DNA of 64,000 bases from Straminergon stramineum (GCA_963920665.1 OY987269.1:20896501-20960500), one strand, 5' to 3'; numbered from the stretch's first letter, positions 1 to 11,817 are shown. Notes: generated by a model from the sequence alone, not told the origin. A program made the numbers and translations.

Positions 1-136
1 GAAAAAAATAATATAAATGCCTAGGGGGTACATGTCTATACATTGTGTCAAAATTTCAAAATGATCTATTGAAAATTTACATTATAATCTTGAACATGCC
101 CATTGAATGGCAACCACTTTGTCCTTTAGGGGTTAA
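1..136. repeat. right-terminal remnant of a TTAA-flanked element
   Basis: The segment ends CCTTTAGGGGTTAA at 123-136. This is the same terminus as the ~950-bp element ending at 55308 and as several others in the window. The left end would lie before position 1, so this is at most a partial copy. No coding potential is seen. Confidence 0.35.
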
Positions 137-229
137 GGTGGTGTACATTTGTAAAATCAATATGAACTCATTGTGGAATGTATTGCCAAAGTCAATCATT
201 ACAGTCCTAAATGAATTTAACAGGAGTTA

Positions 230-511
230 AAGAAGGAGGTCTATAAAGTTCCCATTTAAGATCTAAAAATTAATTTGGAGGGGTTATACCTTTTCACTAA
301 ATTTTTCTTGAAAGACAAATGGAATTGGCATCTAAACCAAGTCCTTTCATATTTTTTGGAGCTTCATGAAATTAATTATGAATTTTTGAAGTAGAAACAC
401 AATGGTCATCAAAAGCATCCACCTCTTGAAATGTACACTATTTGTACATTGTAATGCAACAAGAAGGATGATTTAATGGCCCGAGCCCTTTATGAGCCTC
501 CTATCTCAAGC
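230..511. repeat. MITE, family with TIR like CTAAGGTAGGAG (copy 1)
   Basis: This segment matches the reverse complement of 11818-12149 over most of its length. Shared blocks include 'cattttttggagctt'-like and 'ttatgaatttttgaagt' sequences and the 'aaatgtacactatttgtacat' stretch. Its ends, aaggaggtctataaag and ctttatgagcctcctat, form an imperfect inverted repeat. It is more diverged than copy 2, and no target-site duplication was found. Confidence 0.5.
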
Positions 512-3373
512 TAATTAGAATTCAAAGTTGTCTATTTCACAAGTGAAAACCACTATGCTACAAGAAGAATGAATGAAATTGCTTCTTGAATAAAGTTAAT
601 CGTGAAAGAAACTGCAATTTGTAGAATGGGTGTTAGAAGAAGGTTTAACTAAGAAAAGTACAAAAGAAATACTACACCAAACTCCATCAAATCAATTTTG
701 GGTGCTTCAAGGAATTTTGTCATATATCTTTCTCAAACTCCAGCTCCTAGTCCCTCATTGCACACACTCATGATTAACTCTACTATATGAAGGAACTTCC
801 CATCATACGTGCCCTCACAATTGAGGAGTGTTCATCATGCACCTTGCACAAAACGAAATTACTATACAATCAAGAATTTCTAGTTGAAGAGGAGCTAAAT
901 GAACTCTGTGAAGTAGTTTGTAATGTTCCCTTACATTTGAAGCAAAGTAACAAGAACACAAAGTATTCTAGAAGTATACAATATGTACAAAGTGGCAAGC
1001 TCATACAAGAAGAACATTCAATACATTCGAATGATTTTTATAATTTGTACATTCTGTGATTCATGGTCTACACAAGGCTATGCAAGCTAGCCTTGGTCTC
1101 TTCCACCTCTGCCAAAATTCTGCTTTCTTTGAGGCTGTCTACTTGTATTTTTCTCCTTGGCAATGCTATTCTTGTCTACTCGCTAATGGTCACATGTGTG
1201 GAGAGGTGTGATGTTCCTTCAACATCTCAAACCTCAAGCTTTGGAATGTAGAGGCCAACACATGTACATGATCATCTCTGTGTTTTGTGAGGTCAAAAAG
1301 AAGCTTGCACATCATGTGCATGCAAAAATAATGAGTACAAAGACTACAAGTCTCTTCCCCTCCAAAACTCCAAGCTTCACCAAGTGTTGGAGTACACAAA
1401 GGCCCTTGTAGAAGATGGCCATCAATAGGTGGTTGGATAGGAATTTCTAAAGCATGGGCACTAGAATGTAGAGCCCATGATGTTTGTTTTTTGCATAAAG
1501 ACATGGTGGAAGGTGGACTTGTTGTTGGTCTTGAGAACAACCTCCAAGAGGATGGAGAGGCAACAATTCCTTTCCAAACACAAAGCTCTTGCAAGAAGCT
1601 TGAGGAAAGCTTTTGGTGTGTTTGCCTCCTTGTTGAGGCCCCTTTCTTGAGCCAAGAGTACATCTAGCTCCATGGCTTGATTTAGGAAGAGAAGCAAAAG
1701 AAATGACCACATGGAATTAGAGCCAAAATAATTGAGGAGCGAGCATGAGAGGAAAGAAGAAAAAAGAGTGGAAAACCAATGAAAGAGATGGCAAAGAGTA
1801 AAGAAGATGAAAGACATGAGAAGAATGGGAGGCCTTAATGCCAATTGAAGAAATTTATCAATCAATACATACCAATAGAAGAAACTTTGGGATTGCACAA
1901 GAAAAAAAAAATCTTTGATAAACCTTCATATGAAAGAATTTATAGCCAAGTGATGCAAAAATCAGATTAAGTACAATGACATGGCAAATTTCTCCCATAA
2001 AAACTTGTCTCATGATTCAACATAAGGTAAAGTACAACTACTTGCACACCCCACCCCACCTAATTGCGTGACTATGTACACCCCCATCTATTTATTAAGC
2101 TAAATTTAAGATAATCATTCTTGCCACATGAATAAGAGAAGAATGACAACTCTAGATTTACATTCTAAAATGGAGTAGGCATTGTGGTGAGATAAGGTAT
2201 GGTCACAATTGGGTATACTTACCTAAATTGTCTCAAGCCCAGCTTTCCTCATGAACTACAATGAGGCACTATTCATGACACAAGTAAGCTTGTACTGTAC
2301 AGAAAAGCACGCTTCCTAGATTCTGTATTTTTGGCACTAATGGGTTCTATGAAGTTACCCACTGAGTTTCAGAATCCTCGGGAGCTGTTTGCCACACGTA
2401 AGTTACCTGCAGTAAACAAATACAGACCTTCGCAACGAACCAATCGAGACATGAGAGCAGCCAAGAGAGACATATAAACTTAGGGTGCACAAGGAAAATG
2501 AGAACGAATCAATTCTCGTAAGCGTCAAATTTTAGCGGTGATGGAACCGAAATGCGTGCAGACTCAGGATTTTGAAGGGAACCACCAACTCGAACACTAA
2601 CTGTTATCCTGCAATTAAATCCAGATAAGATTAATCACACAAAATGTAGAGAGCACCCTGAAAATTATACTATCAAGCACAAGAGAGAGCTATGCTAAAA
2701 AGCTCATATTGAACGACTGTAATATGAGAGTTGTATCACTCTACCTAAAACTGACAACCTACAATCTTAGACAATGAACATTTTGAATATGAAGCTATTC
2801 ACAATTAGGACATCTGATCATGTATATGTCAGTTCTAGATCATTTAGCAATAAATCTTTGAAACTTCGGATCTTTTGCATCTGATATCTCTAATAACGCA
2901 TGGTATAATGCATTTTTTTGGTGAGTTTAAATCCTTTTTGCGTTGCTTAAAAGAGAATATATATAAGACTAGATCATTGGAGCAGCAATAACTATGTTCA
3001 GAATTTAAAGGGCGTGCCTTAATTTCAATGCTACTAAACACGCTCGGTGACTGACCTTGCCCTAAAATACACAGATGAGCTGAGGAAAACTACAAGTAAA
3101 TAATAGCTCGGAATTGCTGTGTCTTCCATTAAACCCTAAACCCCCAAGTAACGACTCCACCGAGATTGGATATCAATCATCAGGGATTTCAAGACTTCTC
3201 GTAACCAAGGGTCTTCTACCAGAGACCTTCCCACTGAGCACCGATTAAAGCATAGAAAAGAACCCTAATTTAACCGACATTGAACCCATTCACTAGGGAT
3301 TGGATTCAGTGTATCCCACAAGCAAGCAATGCAAAATTTCTGACGATTCGGAATAGTCTAAAAAAAATTATGG
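512..3373. other. intergenic, no supported gene
   Basis: AT-rich sequence with only short or mutually overlapping open frames, for example 787-1059 plus and several overlapping minus frames at 1190-1898. None shows a recognisable domain, a codon-like pattern or credible splice sites. GC content rises a little at 1450-1700 and 2380-2620, but I could assign nothing. Confidence 0.4.
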
Positions 3374-4026
3374 AAACACTTGAGGAAACACTATGGTGAC
3401 AGGAACACGGTGGTTTCCATGGACAGGTGCCAGTACAAACATCTAAGAAAAAATGATACATTTGCATGTCTTATATGTGATATATATTCACACCTGCTCC
3501 ACCCCCAAACTCCAAACCCTGTTCTTCATAGTGCAAACCCTAATCCTTACCCTGCAAAGTCCACTACGGTAATCCAAGCCACTGTGTCAATTAAAACCAT
3601 GAACCAACCACAAATGAGTAGAATGTACGATGAGATAATATTGGATAAAATGCATGAAGTGACGCAAACAGTGATTATCCTCCAAGTTACATTATGTCAG
3701 CTCTTATGGAGGACCATCTTCATAGTTGCGAATTGCAACTGCACCATACTTCCGGAAACACTCGCATGACGAAACACTATGGCAAGAGGGACACGCTGTT
3801 TACTTTCCATGGACAGGTGACGGCACATGCATCTAAGAAAAAATGTTACATTTGCATGTCTTTAATGGTTTATATATATTCTTGCAGACCTGCAAACTCA
3901 CCCCCAAACTCCAAACCATTGTCCTCATAGTTCAAAACCTAACCCTTACCTGAAAAAGTCCACTAATCCAAGCCAATGTGTCGATTAAAACCATGTACCA
4001 TCCATAAATGAGTATAATGTACGAGG
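3374..4026. repeat. direct duplication of ~265 bp (3374-3640 and 3752-4026)
   Basis: The two segments align in the same orientation. Both contain 'gaaacactatgg', 'tttccatggacaggtg', 'acatctaagaaaaaatg' (or near-identical forms), then 'acccccaaactccaaacc' and 'tgtgtc.attaaaaccatg'. A ~110-bp spacer separates them. Divergence looks like roughly 10-15 percent by eye. The short ORFs across the copies do not keep a common frame, so this is a non-coding duplication. Confidence 0.65.
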
Positions 4027-5075
4027 AGTTAATGGAACCCTCGAATCAAGAGAATAATTCGTTGCATTGGAAATCTCATTAGACGAGCACCCGTGGGTGT
4101 GAATGGCACGAGGGCTGTGAGGAGCGAGACAGCGAGAAAATGCTCGAACGCTCATTTCAATGAGCATTCACACCTCTGACGATCAATAAGTATCTCCTTC
4201 AGATGCCCATTTCTTTGGAAAGAACGCAATTCTTCAATTCACAGGAACTGTTGAAGCTGTTCGATCCTGCATAGAACTGAAACTGAAGGGACCCTGTCTA
4301 GAAAACAATCAACACAGTTGCAACCACATCAGAACGTCAATCAACGTTGAAACAAGGTCCACATTCAATTTAGCTAATCTTGTTTATGCAGATATTAGGG
4401 ATTCCAGCTAAGAGTCATTCGGGAAACACTTACAGTGCATGAACCAGTAATCGTTGTTCTATAAAATTTTACGAAACCGGGCAAGACAGAACCAAAAGAG
4501 CTCAAAATACATTACTTCTATTTCTCCCAGTCTGCTTCCAACTTCCACAAAGATCAAAAAAGCATGATCCAAATTCTCTTCAGGGAGCCACTGGTAATAA
4601 TGCCGAAAACATGATAAACTTCGGTCTTTGAAAATCCAAACAAGACTGTTTCAATTTTGAAACCAGACCGAAGTCGAATTTCACCTCTTGCTCCCGCAGA
4701 GGCATATCATTTAAATTGACGTCTAAGGGCATCAACCAGCAATTTACATACATACCAATCCAGAGACTGCTTCAAATTCTGGCAGAAACTGCATGAAACC
4801 CAAAACCGGCTTCAGCATCCTAAGGAATCGTATAACAAAGAACCCTAAGTACCGTGCAACTCTGGAACCGAACAATCTACAGACTGAAAACCACGCCAGT
4901 ACCTCGGTCTTAAGGATCCCCATTCAGTCGGTAAAATCTCATCGCACAGCAGCATCATCACTTCCTCTCAACGGAAACGAATAAGCTCCGCGGCTATGGC
5001 GACCCCGACACTTCAATGAGCTGCAAATGCATCTCCATGGTTTGGAAACATCCGAATCTGTTGGAAAAACATCGA
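4027..5075. other. 3' flank of the VAMP gene; no other gene seen
   Basis: Moderately AT-rich DNA just downstream of the minus-strand VAMP stop codon. It probably includes that gene's 3' UTR. There is no second conserved ORF and no obvious A-tract near the stop codon that would mark a fresh retrocopy. Confidence 0.35.
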
Positions 5076-5804
5076 TTATTCTGCAGGTGGTGAGCCGCCG
5101 GGAGGCGCATTCGGTGTGCCAGGCACGCCAGGGTTATGACACACAAAACCTTTGCAGACGGAGAGGTAGATGACCATGGCGATGATGATGAGCAGCACAA
5201 GCACAAACAGCTTCAACCGAAAATGCGCACACCACGCTCTCCGACGAATCTGGTTCCCTTGTTTCTGATACTGACGAGTACCAGTTTCCAAGTCTGAGGT
5301 CTTCCCAACAAGTAAATCAATCTTCTCGTTCCGCTCTAACACATTCTCAATGTTCACCATCATGATCCCCTTCACCTCCGCCACTTGCGACTTGATGCGG
5401 GAGATTTTCTGCATCTCCTCGGGATGTAGGGTTACGTACTCCATGTGGGATTTGAGTCTGGGCGCGAATTCGGAGTTCAGGGATCCGGAGATGGCAAGAT
5501 CGGCGCGACCACCTTGGTAGCGGTGCTGGAAATCGTCCTTGACGCGCTCCAGGAACGTGAACGGGACTTGGCGGCCGAAATCCTCGTCCGCGACGGCGAG
5601 AAACGTGAAGCCATCTTCGACGATGAAATTGAACGTGTGGTGATCGCAAACGTAGGTGTGCTTGTTGTTGCCAGGGGGAAGCTTTGATAAACACTGGTTT
5701 GCGATTGTGCTGAAGTTCCCGGTGAAAGATGTGTACTCAGCGAGCACGACTGTACCTCGGGCGACGAAGCTGTAGATCAGGGTCCGATCCCCCATCTCTC
5801 CCAA
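5076..5804 (-). CDS. VAMP72: VAMP72-type R-SNARE (vesicle-associated membrane protein)
   Basis: A complete 242-residue ORF with the full longin-SNARE-TM layout. The longin domain spans about residues 5-120 (start GDRTLIYSFVARGTVVLAEY). The SNARE motif spans about 134-190, with the zero-layer arginine at R158 in VLERNEKIDLLV. A hydrophobic anchor spans about 197-217, followed by CKGFVC. In this family the protein sits on post-Golgi vesicles and pairs with Qa/Qb/Qc SNAREs at the plasma membrane during secretion. The ATG at 5804 gives the usual longin start spacing. Two points are odd: the coding region has no intron, and a proline/glycine-rich tail of about 20 residues (223-242) follows the anchor, where family members usually end soon after it. 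The ORF is undamaged, so I take it as functional. The family call is firm; assignment to VAMP72 rather than VAMP71 rests on overall resemblance. Confidence 0.9.
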   Translation of the reverse strand: MGEMGDRTLIYSFVARGTVVLAEYTSFTGNFSTIANQCLSKLPPGNNKHTYVCDHHTFNFIVEDGFTFLAVADEDFGRQVPFTFLERVKDDFQHRYQGGRADLAISGSLNSEFAPRLKSHMEYVTLHPEEMQKISRIKSQVAEVKGIMMVNIENVLERNEKIDLLVGKTSDLETGTRQYQKQGNQIRRRAWCAHFRLKLFVLVLLIIIAMVIYLSVCKGFVCHNPGVPGTPNAPPGGSPPAE

Positions 5805-5862
5805 CTCCCCTCAAATCCTCCCAGACAACAAATCTCTGCAACAAACTAACACTTCGCAGACT

Positions 5863-6342
5863 TCATTTCTCAAAACAGGCGGAAACCCACAAATTCGCAC
5901 AACCGGTGCGAAACCCACAATAGCACAAGCTGAGAAGATACCAGTAATAGCGAATTGCCGAGATTTCTGCAACGAGATTCCTGCGACGAATGCAATTCTC
6001 ACAAATTCCGGACACCAACAACCCCAAATGGTAGCAAAACGATGAAAGGAACTTGAGGGCAGAGGTAAAGTGGGAACGGAAAGCGGAAATGTGCACCTGT
6101 CGGCGACACACAGCGGCCTGGGGAGGACTGCAAGACTCGCGAAAACGCGCAAATTGGAGCTGGTGACAGCGTTGCAAGTAGACCGCCAGGATAGAAAATG
6201 TCACGCCGGGAGCAACAATGAACGCGTTCCAAGGGGCTTGGGTCAGCGAGGAGAGCGCGCTCGTTGCGCAGCCGGCCGCCTTGCTTGCTTCAGCGATGGC
6301 GTCGGCGCACTGGACAGCCTGGCTTTTTCCTTTTGCAAACGA
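5863..6342 (-). CDS. short hypothetical ORF/exon upstream of VAMP
   Basis: An open frame starting MSFAKGKSQAVQ at 6342 on the VAMP strand, with about 159 codons before a stop 59 bp upstream of the VAMP ATG. The first ~60 residues are alanine-rich and look coding: small residues (ADAIAEASKAAGCATSALSS), then a hydrophobic stretch (NAFIVAPGVTFSILAVYLQ) that could be a membrane segment. The later part, rich in Cys and Arg, looks less like protein, so the true product may splice out after about residue 58. I do not recognise a family. It could be the first exon of an independent gene, or the region may serve as VAMP 5' leader. The area is GC-rich relative to its surroundings. Confidence 0.35.
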   Translation of the reverse strand, partial: SFAKGKSQAVQCADAIAEASKAAGCATSALSSLTQAPWNAFIVAPGVTFSILAVYLQRCHQLQFARFRESCSPPQAAVCRRQVHISAFRSHFTSALKFLSSFCYHLGLLVSGICENCIRRRNLVAEISAIRYYWYLLSLCYCGFRTGCANLWVSACFEK

Positions 6343-6359
6343 CATTTTTACTTTCACGA

Positions 6360-7118
6360 GGAAACAGTTGCAGCCGAGGGTTTTTCATGCTGGGGTTCCA
6401 AGGTTTTGGAAAACTCCGATTGTGGTATCTCAGACTTTGATAGCTTTGGGTGATTGGAGAGAACCCAAAAAAATTGGGCTTCCCATGGACAAACTTACAT
6501 GTGAGAAAGTTTGAGTGAGAACTTACTTGAAAAAAGTGAATAGGTGTTATGGGGACAAAGCTTGCGGTAGGGTAGCTCTTTGTTTCAATATTGTTTGCAC
6601 GTTTTTTGAGTTTGTTTTTGAGAAAACTTTTCTAGAAATGAGAGAATTGCATTCGATAGTTTGAAGTACGGATCAATTGGGAAATCGATAGACCTACCAA
6701 ATTATAGGGTATCAAAATTGGAATTTATTTAGGTTTTTAAATATTGGTTTGGGTATGTTTTGCTCCAAGATGAAAAATTGATGGTTGAAGTTTTGACCTT
6801 GTGGAAATGGGGGAGATATAAAAAAGAAGCATTCCAAATAAGAAAAATGAGAAAATCAAGTAGAATGCTGAAAATCTTGTCCCCTTAGTTTTGGTGGAAA
6901 AGTAAGTTTTGCTTGTTACTTGACCTTGCTAGAAGAAGAAGAAGAATCTTTACATGTTTTCAAGTATTCAAAATCTTGATGCCATGAGTAATTCAAGATT
7001 CAAATTCTGTTGAGTACAACTAAATGAAAGCTTCACATTTAAAGTGAAAACATCCAAAATCGTTCGTGCATACATTCCTAACTACTAGACTTCTTTAAAA
7101 GTATCCCTTAGAGTGCAA
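6360..7118. other. intergenic, nothing supported
   Basis: AT-rich sequence beyond the GC-rich VAMP upstream region. No domain, inverted repeat or duplicated block was recognised. Confidence 0.35.
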
Positions 7119-7529
7119 TTAACCTCTAAAGGACCAAACAATGTTTTTTGGCAACATAGCGATTTAGGACAACTCACTACAAATGGAATTTTTATTATAT
7201 TTCTTTGAAATTTTCACACAATATGTGCTTAAGGAGTAGCTTTAAGGCCCAACAATTTTCATAACTTTTGAATACATGTTTAAAAAGTTATTGTATGATA
7301 TGTAGTTTTCATTGCTTAGTGGGCAACTTGGGCAGCAAAAAAAACTTCTTTAAAAATCATTTTTTTAAAAATAAAAATTTGAAATTGGTTTCCAGATTTA
7401 TGTATATCTGGAAAGCTTTGAATCATTCCATTTTGATTTATGAGATGAAAGTTTTGAAGAGTTTTAGTTATGAGTAGTTTGTGGGTAGTAATGGAAACTC
7501 CACTCTAAAATAAACTTTGAAGACCTTTA
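7119..7529. repeat. truncated copy of ~950-bp TTAA-flanked element
   Basis: Begins TTAACCTCTAAAGGACCAAA and runs parallel to the first ~410 bp of the next element (7530-7940), including 'ttttttggcaa.atagcgattt' and 'atcattccattttgatttatgag'. It stops exactly where the full copy has an internal TTAA (7940-7943). The following element occupies that point. Confidence 0.65.
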
Positions 7530-8478
7530 TTGACCCCCTAAAGGACCAAATGGTGTTTTTTGGCAATGTAGCGATTTGGGACAACTCACTACGAATGGAA
7601 TTTTTTTTTTCTTTGAAATTTTCACACAACATGTACCCGAGGAGTAGCTTTAAGGCCCAACAATTTTCATAACATTTGAATACATGGTCAAAACGTTATT
7701 GTATGATATGTTATATTTTTTCTCTTTGCGAGTAAGCTGGGTAAAAAAAACCTTCTTTTAAAATCACTTTTATTTTAAATAAAAATTTGAAATTGGTTTT
7801 CTAAATTTGTATGTACATGGAAAGCTTTGAATCATTCCATTTTGATTTATGAGATGAAAGTTATGAAGAGTTTTAGTTATGGGTAGTTTGTGGGTAGTTA
7901 TGGAGTCTCTACTCTAAAATAAACTTTGAAGACCTTTATTTAACTCAATTTTCATTATTTTGGGAAAAAAATAAAAACATCAAGTGTAGATTGTTTATTA
8001 CAACATTACAACCATTAGGATTGGCATGTTTCTATTACATAAATAAATTGTTAACAATTTAGTATTTTGAATCATTCTCTACTTCTTTCTACTTACTAAT
8101 TTTTTTCTATATGTTGTACAATTCCAAATGATCTAAAAAATTTCAAGCATGTAGCCAACTTGACTTGAAGAATGAATCCAAAGAGTTACAACCATTTTGG
8201 ACATTTTTTCATAATGATCTGACCTTGTGAAGTGCAACTACCGGATTTTTGGAGGGCCAAAAAAAGGCTTTTTATCCATTCAAATGCTAATATCTTGCAA
8301 TCTACATGGTGGAAATCTCTAAAATTGTTTCCACATCTTTTCAAACCAGCATACTACAAAATCATACAGTTACATGTGTCCAAGAATGTATTTTTTTCTA
8401 AAATTTGGTACTTGTACTAGAAATGGCAGTTTTGGAGCGTTTTTGGTGAAAGCATAGTCAAATACATTTAGGGGTTAA
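7530..8478 (+). mobile_element. non-autonomous TTAA-flanked element (~950 bp), copy 1
   Basis: The left end is (TTGA)CCCCCTAAAGG and the right end is CATTTAGGGG(TTAA), giving a short terminal inverted repeat, CCCCTAAA. The same element occurs inverted at 54356-55308 with very similar interior sequence. Short open frames in both copies (8232-8420 here) have similar peptides only because the DNA is similar. No transposase is present. TTAA flanks with CCC...GGG termini resemble piggyBac-type target use, which is an inference. The left flank TTGA would be a mutated TTAA. Confidence 0.6.
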
Positions 8479-8549
8479 ATTGTTTCCACACTTAGTTGCA
8501 ATTGGTTGATTGTAGATTCTTTAGATTTTGGTTTTATGACTAGGTTATG

Positions 8550-8800
8550 TAATGGCTAGGGGGATTGCCACCTCATTGCTCCTACCAAGGGTTAATGTAA
8601 AATAAGGTAAAATTTTCCCCCTATTTTGTGCCATGTTAATTTTGTATTTCATCATCTCTCCTTACTAAATTGGGGCCTCTTATTCAAAATATGAATTCAA
8701 AATTTCCAAATTTTATCATAGGCAATAAATAAAAATTCCAATGTTTTCTCTAGGGATAAATTGTAGGGGCAATGAGGGGCTCAATCCCCCCTAGCCACTA
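8550..8800. mobile_element. MITE, ~250 bp, TIR TAATGGCTAGGGGGATTG
   Basis: The left terminus (taatggctagggggattgcc) and the reverse complement of the right terminus (tagtggctaggggggattga) match over about 35 bp. TATGT occurs on both outer edges (about 8545-8549 and 8799-8803), consistent with a target duplication overlapping the last TIR bases. There is no coding capacity. Interior motifs resemble the middle of the element at 14821-15084, so the two may be distant relatives. Confidence 0.65.
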
Positions 8801-9067
8801 TGTGATGGTTTAGGTGGCCTACAAAGCTTCCACTTTAAAAATGAAAATGAATTAATTACATGTTATCCAAAAATTATAAGTTTTTTTTAGAATTTCATGA
8901 TTTTCAATTGCAAGTACTTTGAAAATATTTTTTTCTTGAAAAAGGTGCCTTTAATTGCTAATTTGACTGATTTAGGATATTTTCACCTTACCCACAAGAT
9001 TTATAGAAGACCATTTTCAAGCTTATTACAATAGTTAATTGCATGGCCATTGGATTACTTCCTTCCT

Positions 9068-9297
9068 CTAACCCGTAAACATCAATACGGACGTTTAGTG
9101 TCTGATGGATGACAAAGTATCTTTCTATGTAGGAGAGAATTGCAACTATTCTTCCTTGAAATTTTGTGCAGAAAAGGGAAGTCTTCTACAATAGTTTGAC
9201 CTCCAATGAATGTTTATATTTTTTTTAAAGTAGATGATGTCACATGGTTCCAAAAGGAATGATTTCCATGGTCACCAGTTCGTCCTTTAAGGGTTAA
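9068..9297. mobile_element. TTAA MITE (~230 bp), copy A
   Basis: Starts CTAA-CCCGTAAAC and ends CTTTAAGGG-TTAA. The interior aligns with copies at 51907, 53903 and 54131; shared blocks are 'gatgaatgacaa'-like, 'caactattc.tccttg', 'gaccTccaatga' and 'tttttaaagtagatgat'. The left TTAA has mutated to CTAA. Confidence 0.65.
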
Positions 9298-11099
9298 CGG
9301 ACCAAAGACTGGCCAAAAATAGGAATGCTAAAAGAACAGACTTGTGAGGTACATAAAGACCTGCTTTGAGGGTTCTTGTATGTTATTAGGGCAGATTATA
9401 GGTGTAAATTTTTGGGGTTTGTCGGACAGGTGCCATACACAACAATACATTCATCCATGACTATCATTCAAATGCCTCTTTTTCATCCCAATATTTCTTT
9501 CTAGTATGAAATTTCTTTATTTTGACTCTTTTACTTAACGGAATTTCTTTATCATCTTTGGGTCTCAATACAAGTAAGTTGATTACAAATACTAATGCTA
9601 TGGGATTTTAGCCAAATGGACAAAAATGGAGCAAATGGAGAGAATAGTATTAGTGAATGAAAAGAGTTTCAAGCTCAAAGCTCTTGGTACATTTGCAACC
9701 AAAGAATACTGAGTTCAAAATTTGGTTTGCAATATATCCAATTCCTAAGCTAATTATAATTAGTGTTGTACCACTGAAATTGTTGGTTGACATATCTACA
9801 ACAAAGAAAACTTGTACTACAACGAAGAAAACCTATGCTAAAGAAAAAAATATATATACTGGAGCAAAGAAACTCTGTACTACTGTAGCTAAAGGGTAGG
9901 ATTGGCAGAAATTATTATTTTTTAAATTCCAAAAAATAAATAGTATGAAATAGAGAAATTGCCGAATTTTGAAGAAATTAGATGACCAAGTTGTTGAAAA
10001 TAAGGAAAATGTTCAAATTAGTCCAATTATCATATACCATTAGTTAAAATGTTTGATGGCAAAGTGAATGACTTCCTTCATTGATAGTCATTGATAGTGT
10101 ATGGTGATGAGTTTGTTTTTATAATGAAATCAATTGTCCATAATGAATCCTCAAAGGATATGAGATAATTTGAAGATGAGAGCTTGACCACTCATTGAGA
10201 AGTTGAGTTCCTATTAATCTACATATCCCACATGGGTTGTTTTACCTACTACTACCCCATTTGTAAAAAAAGAGCTTCTCCTACTACTTTATTCCTCACC
10301 AAATAAAGTGACTTTCAAAACCAATTGCTAAATACTTGAAATTCACATTTATAGAATGTTGAATACATGATAGTTAAATTTGGAAGTGCTGAATCTACTT
10401 TGGGATCTTTAAATAATAATTTGGTGGCAAAGTGTTAATCATGCCCTACAACTATGATACTCATATTGCTTAACAACAAATAGAGTTACTTCCAAAACCA
10501 ATATTCCACATGATTGGCTCCAAAGACTTTGAAGAAAGCGATGAATCCAATGTTAAGGAAAAAACGGTGGCTAGTTCAAGGTGGAATTGGGAAAAAACTT
10601 GGTAGCAATTTGAAAATATTTGCAAAAAGCCTATGAAAAAATCTATAAAATTTCAATTTAGAGTAAAAGAGAAAGAAAATAACTAGACTTTGTACTTGAA
10701 AAATTGGTTCAATTTGAGAATTGAACGAAAATAGCCAGTAAAACTCAAAAAAATCCTGAACATTGGATGAATCAACATTCTTGATGTATATGATCCAGTT
10801 TTTTTTGGCAATTAAATGCCCAATTGCCTTGAAAAAAAATGTGTAGCTTCAAGCCTGTAGAAAAAAAGGGGATAAATGTGTTAAAAAATGTCAGACTATC
10901 ATCATGACCCAGCACATTGTTGCCACAATATTTCCAAAACCTTGCTTTATCCATCATGCAGAGTCAATACATACAAACCTTGCACACAAAAATTACATAT
11001 TCAAAATCATATACTCATAATTGGCCTCATTCAATTCAAATCCCCGAAATGAAGGAGCCACAAAATGCGGAACCTTCTTGAAAGAAAGGCCACATATAG
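9298..11099. other. AT-rich intergenic DNA, no gene seen
   Basis: Only short open frames with lysine-rich low-complexity translation (for example 9657-9899 plus, from repeated 'acaaagaaaac' text). Nothing is recognisable. Confidence 0.35.
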
Positions 11100-11481
11100 T
11101 AGAACCGCCCATGACCAACCACTTAAGGAATCTGTGCATGCTCCAGAGCTGTTCAAGGCAATTTTAATTTACAGCCCTGTGGACAGATAGAAATCATGGG
11201 CATTGCCAAAGTTTTGTAATTTTTTTTTTCAAAATAAACTTGTTATGAATTTTAGAAGCCAAAAGTTGGCCTGCTCCCATCCCCAATATATAGATTCTTC
11301 CATCACTGCTCATCTAAAGACTAACTGGGCTCTCAAATCGAAGCATATCTGTCATTACAGTAATGGCTACAAGATGGTTGAAAACTGAAAATTTAATGAT
11401 TATCTGTCAGTCCTCTCTCTATTGAATTTCCCATTGCCTATGTCTTGACCATGGATTCTGGCTGGTAATGGGCGGTTCTAT
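11100..11481. mobile_element. MITE, ~380 bp, TIR TAGAACCGCCCATGACCA (copy 1)
   Basis: The termini tAGAACCGCCCATgACCA and TGGTAATGGGCGGTTCTA are inverted repeats of about 18 bp. A second copy lies in the same orientation at 50950-51328, with long shared blocks (ttgttatgaattttagaagcc; agattcttccatcactgctc). There is no coding capacity and no clear target duplication. Confidence 0.7.
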
Positions 11482-11817
11482 CATAACCATTTGTCTGAAA
11501 ACAAAAAACAAAAAACTGTATGATCGAACAATTACTGAGAGTAGATAGCTGTTATCATGACCATTACTTTGCCCCATGAATTTTCCAACCATCTTCATAA
11601 CTCCAAAAAAGCTCTAATAAATACATCTGTCCCAATAGTGATTGTTCTCCCACTATTCAAAACCTGAGCAATTTCCTTTCCATTGTCATCACCTGGCTTC
11701 ATCACAAACATTGTGGGATCTTGGGCAACATGTACTGACTACTGACTACTGAGTTCCTGGCAAAGATCTGAATGCATCACAATTGGAAAAGAATGAGGGT
11801 GAATCAAAACAATAAGA

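Noticed and set aside
1190..1898. Overlapping open frames on both strands
   Set aside because: Several frames are open at once, none shows codon-like composition or a domain, and they cannot all be real.
5076..5804. VAMP as a processed pseudogene
   Set aside because: The frame is complete, all SNARE features are intact, there is no A-tract after the stop codon and no flanking direct repeat was seen.
8232..8420. Short ORF whose peptide resembles the ORF at 54377-54607 minus
   Set aside because: Both lie at the same place in two copies of one non-coding element. Amino-acid similarity simply follows DNA similarity, and there is no domain or consistent start.
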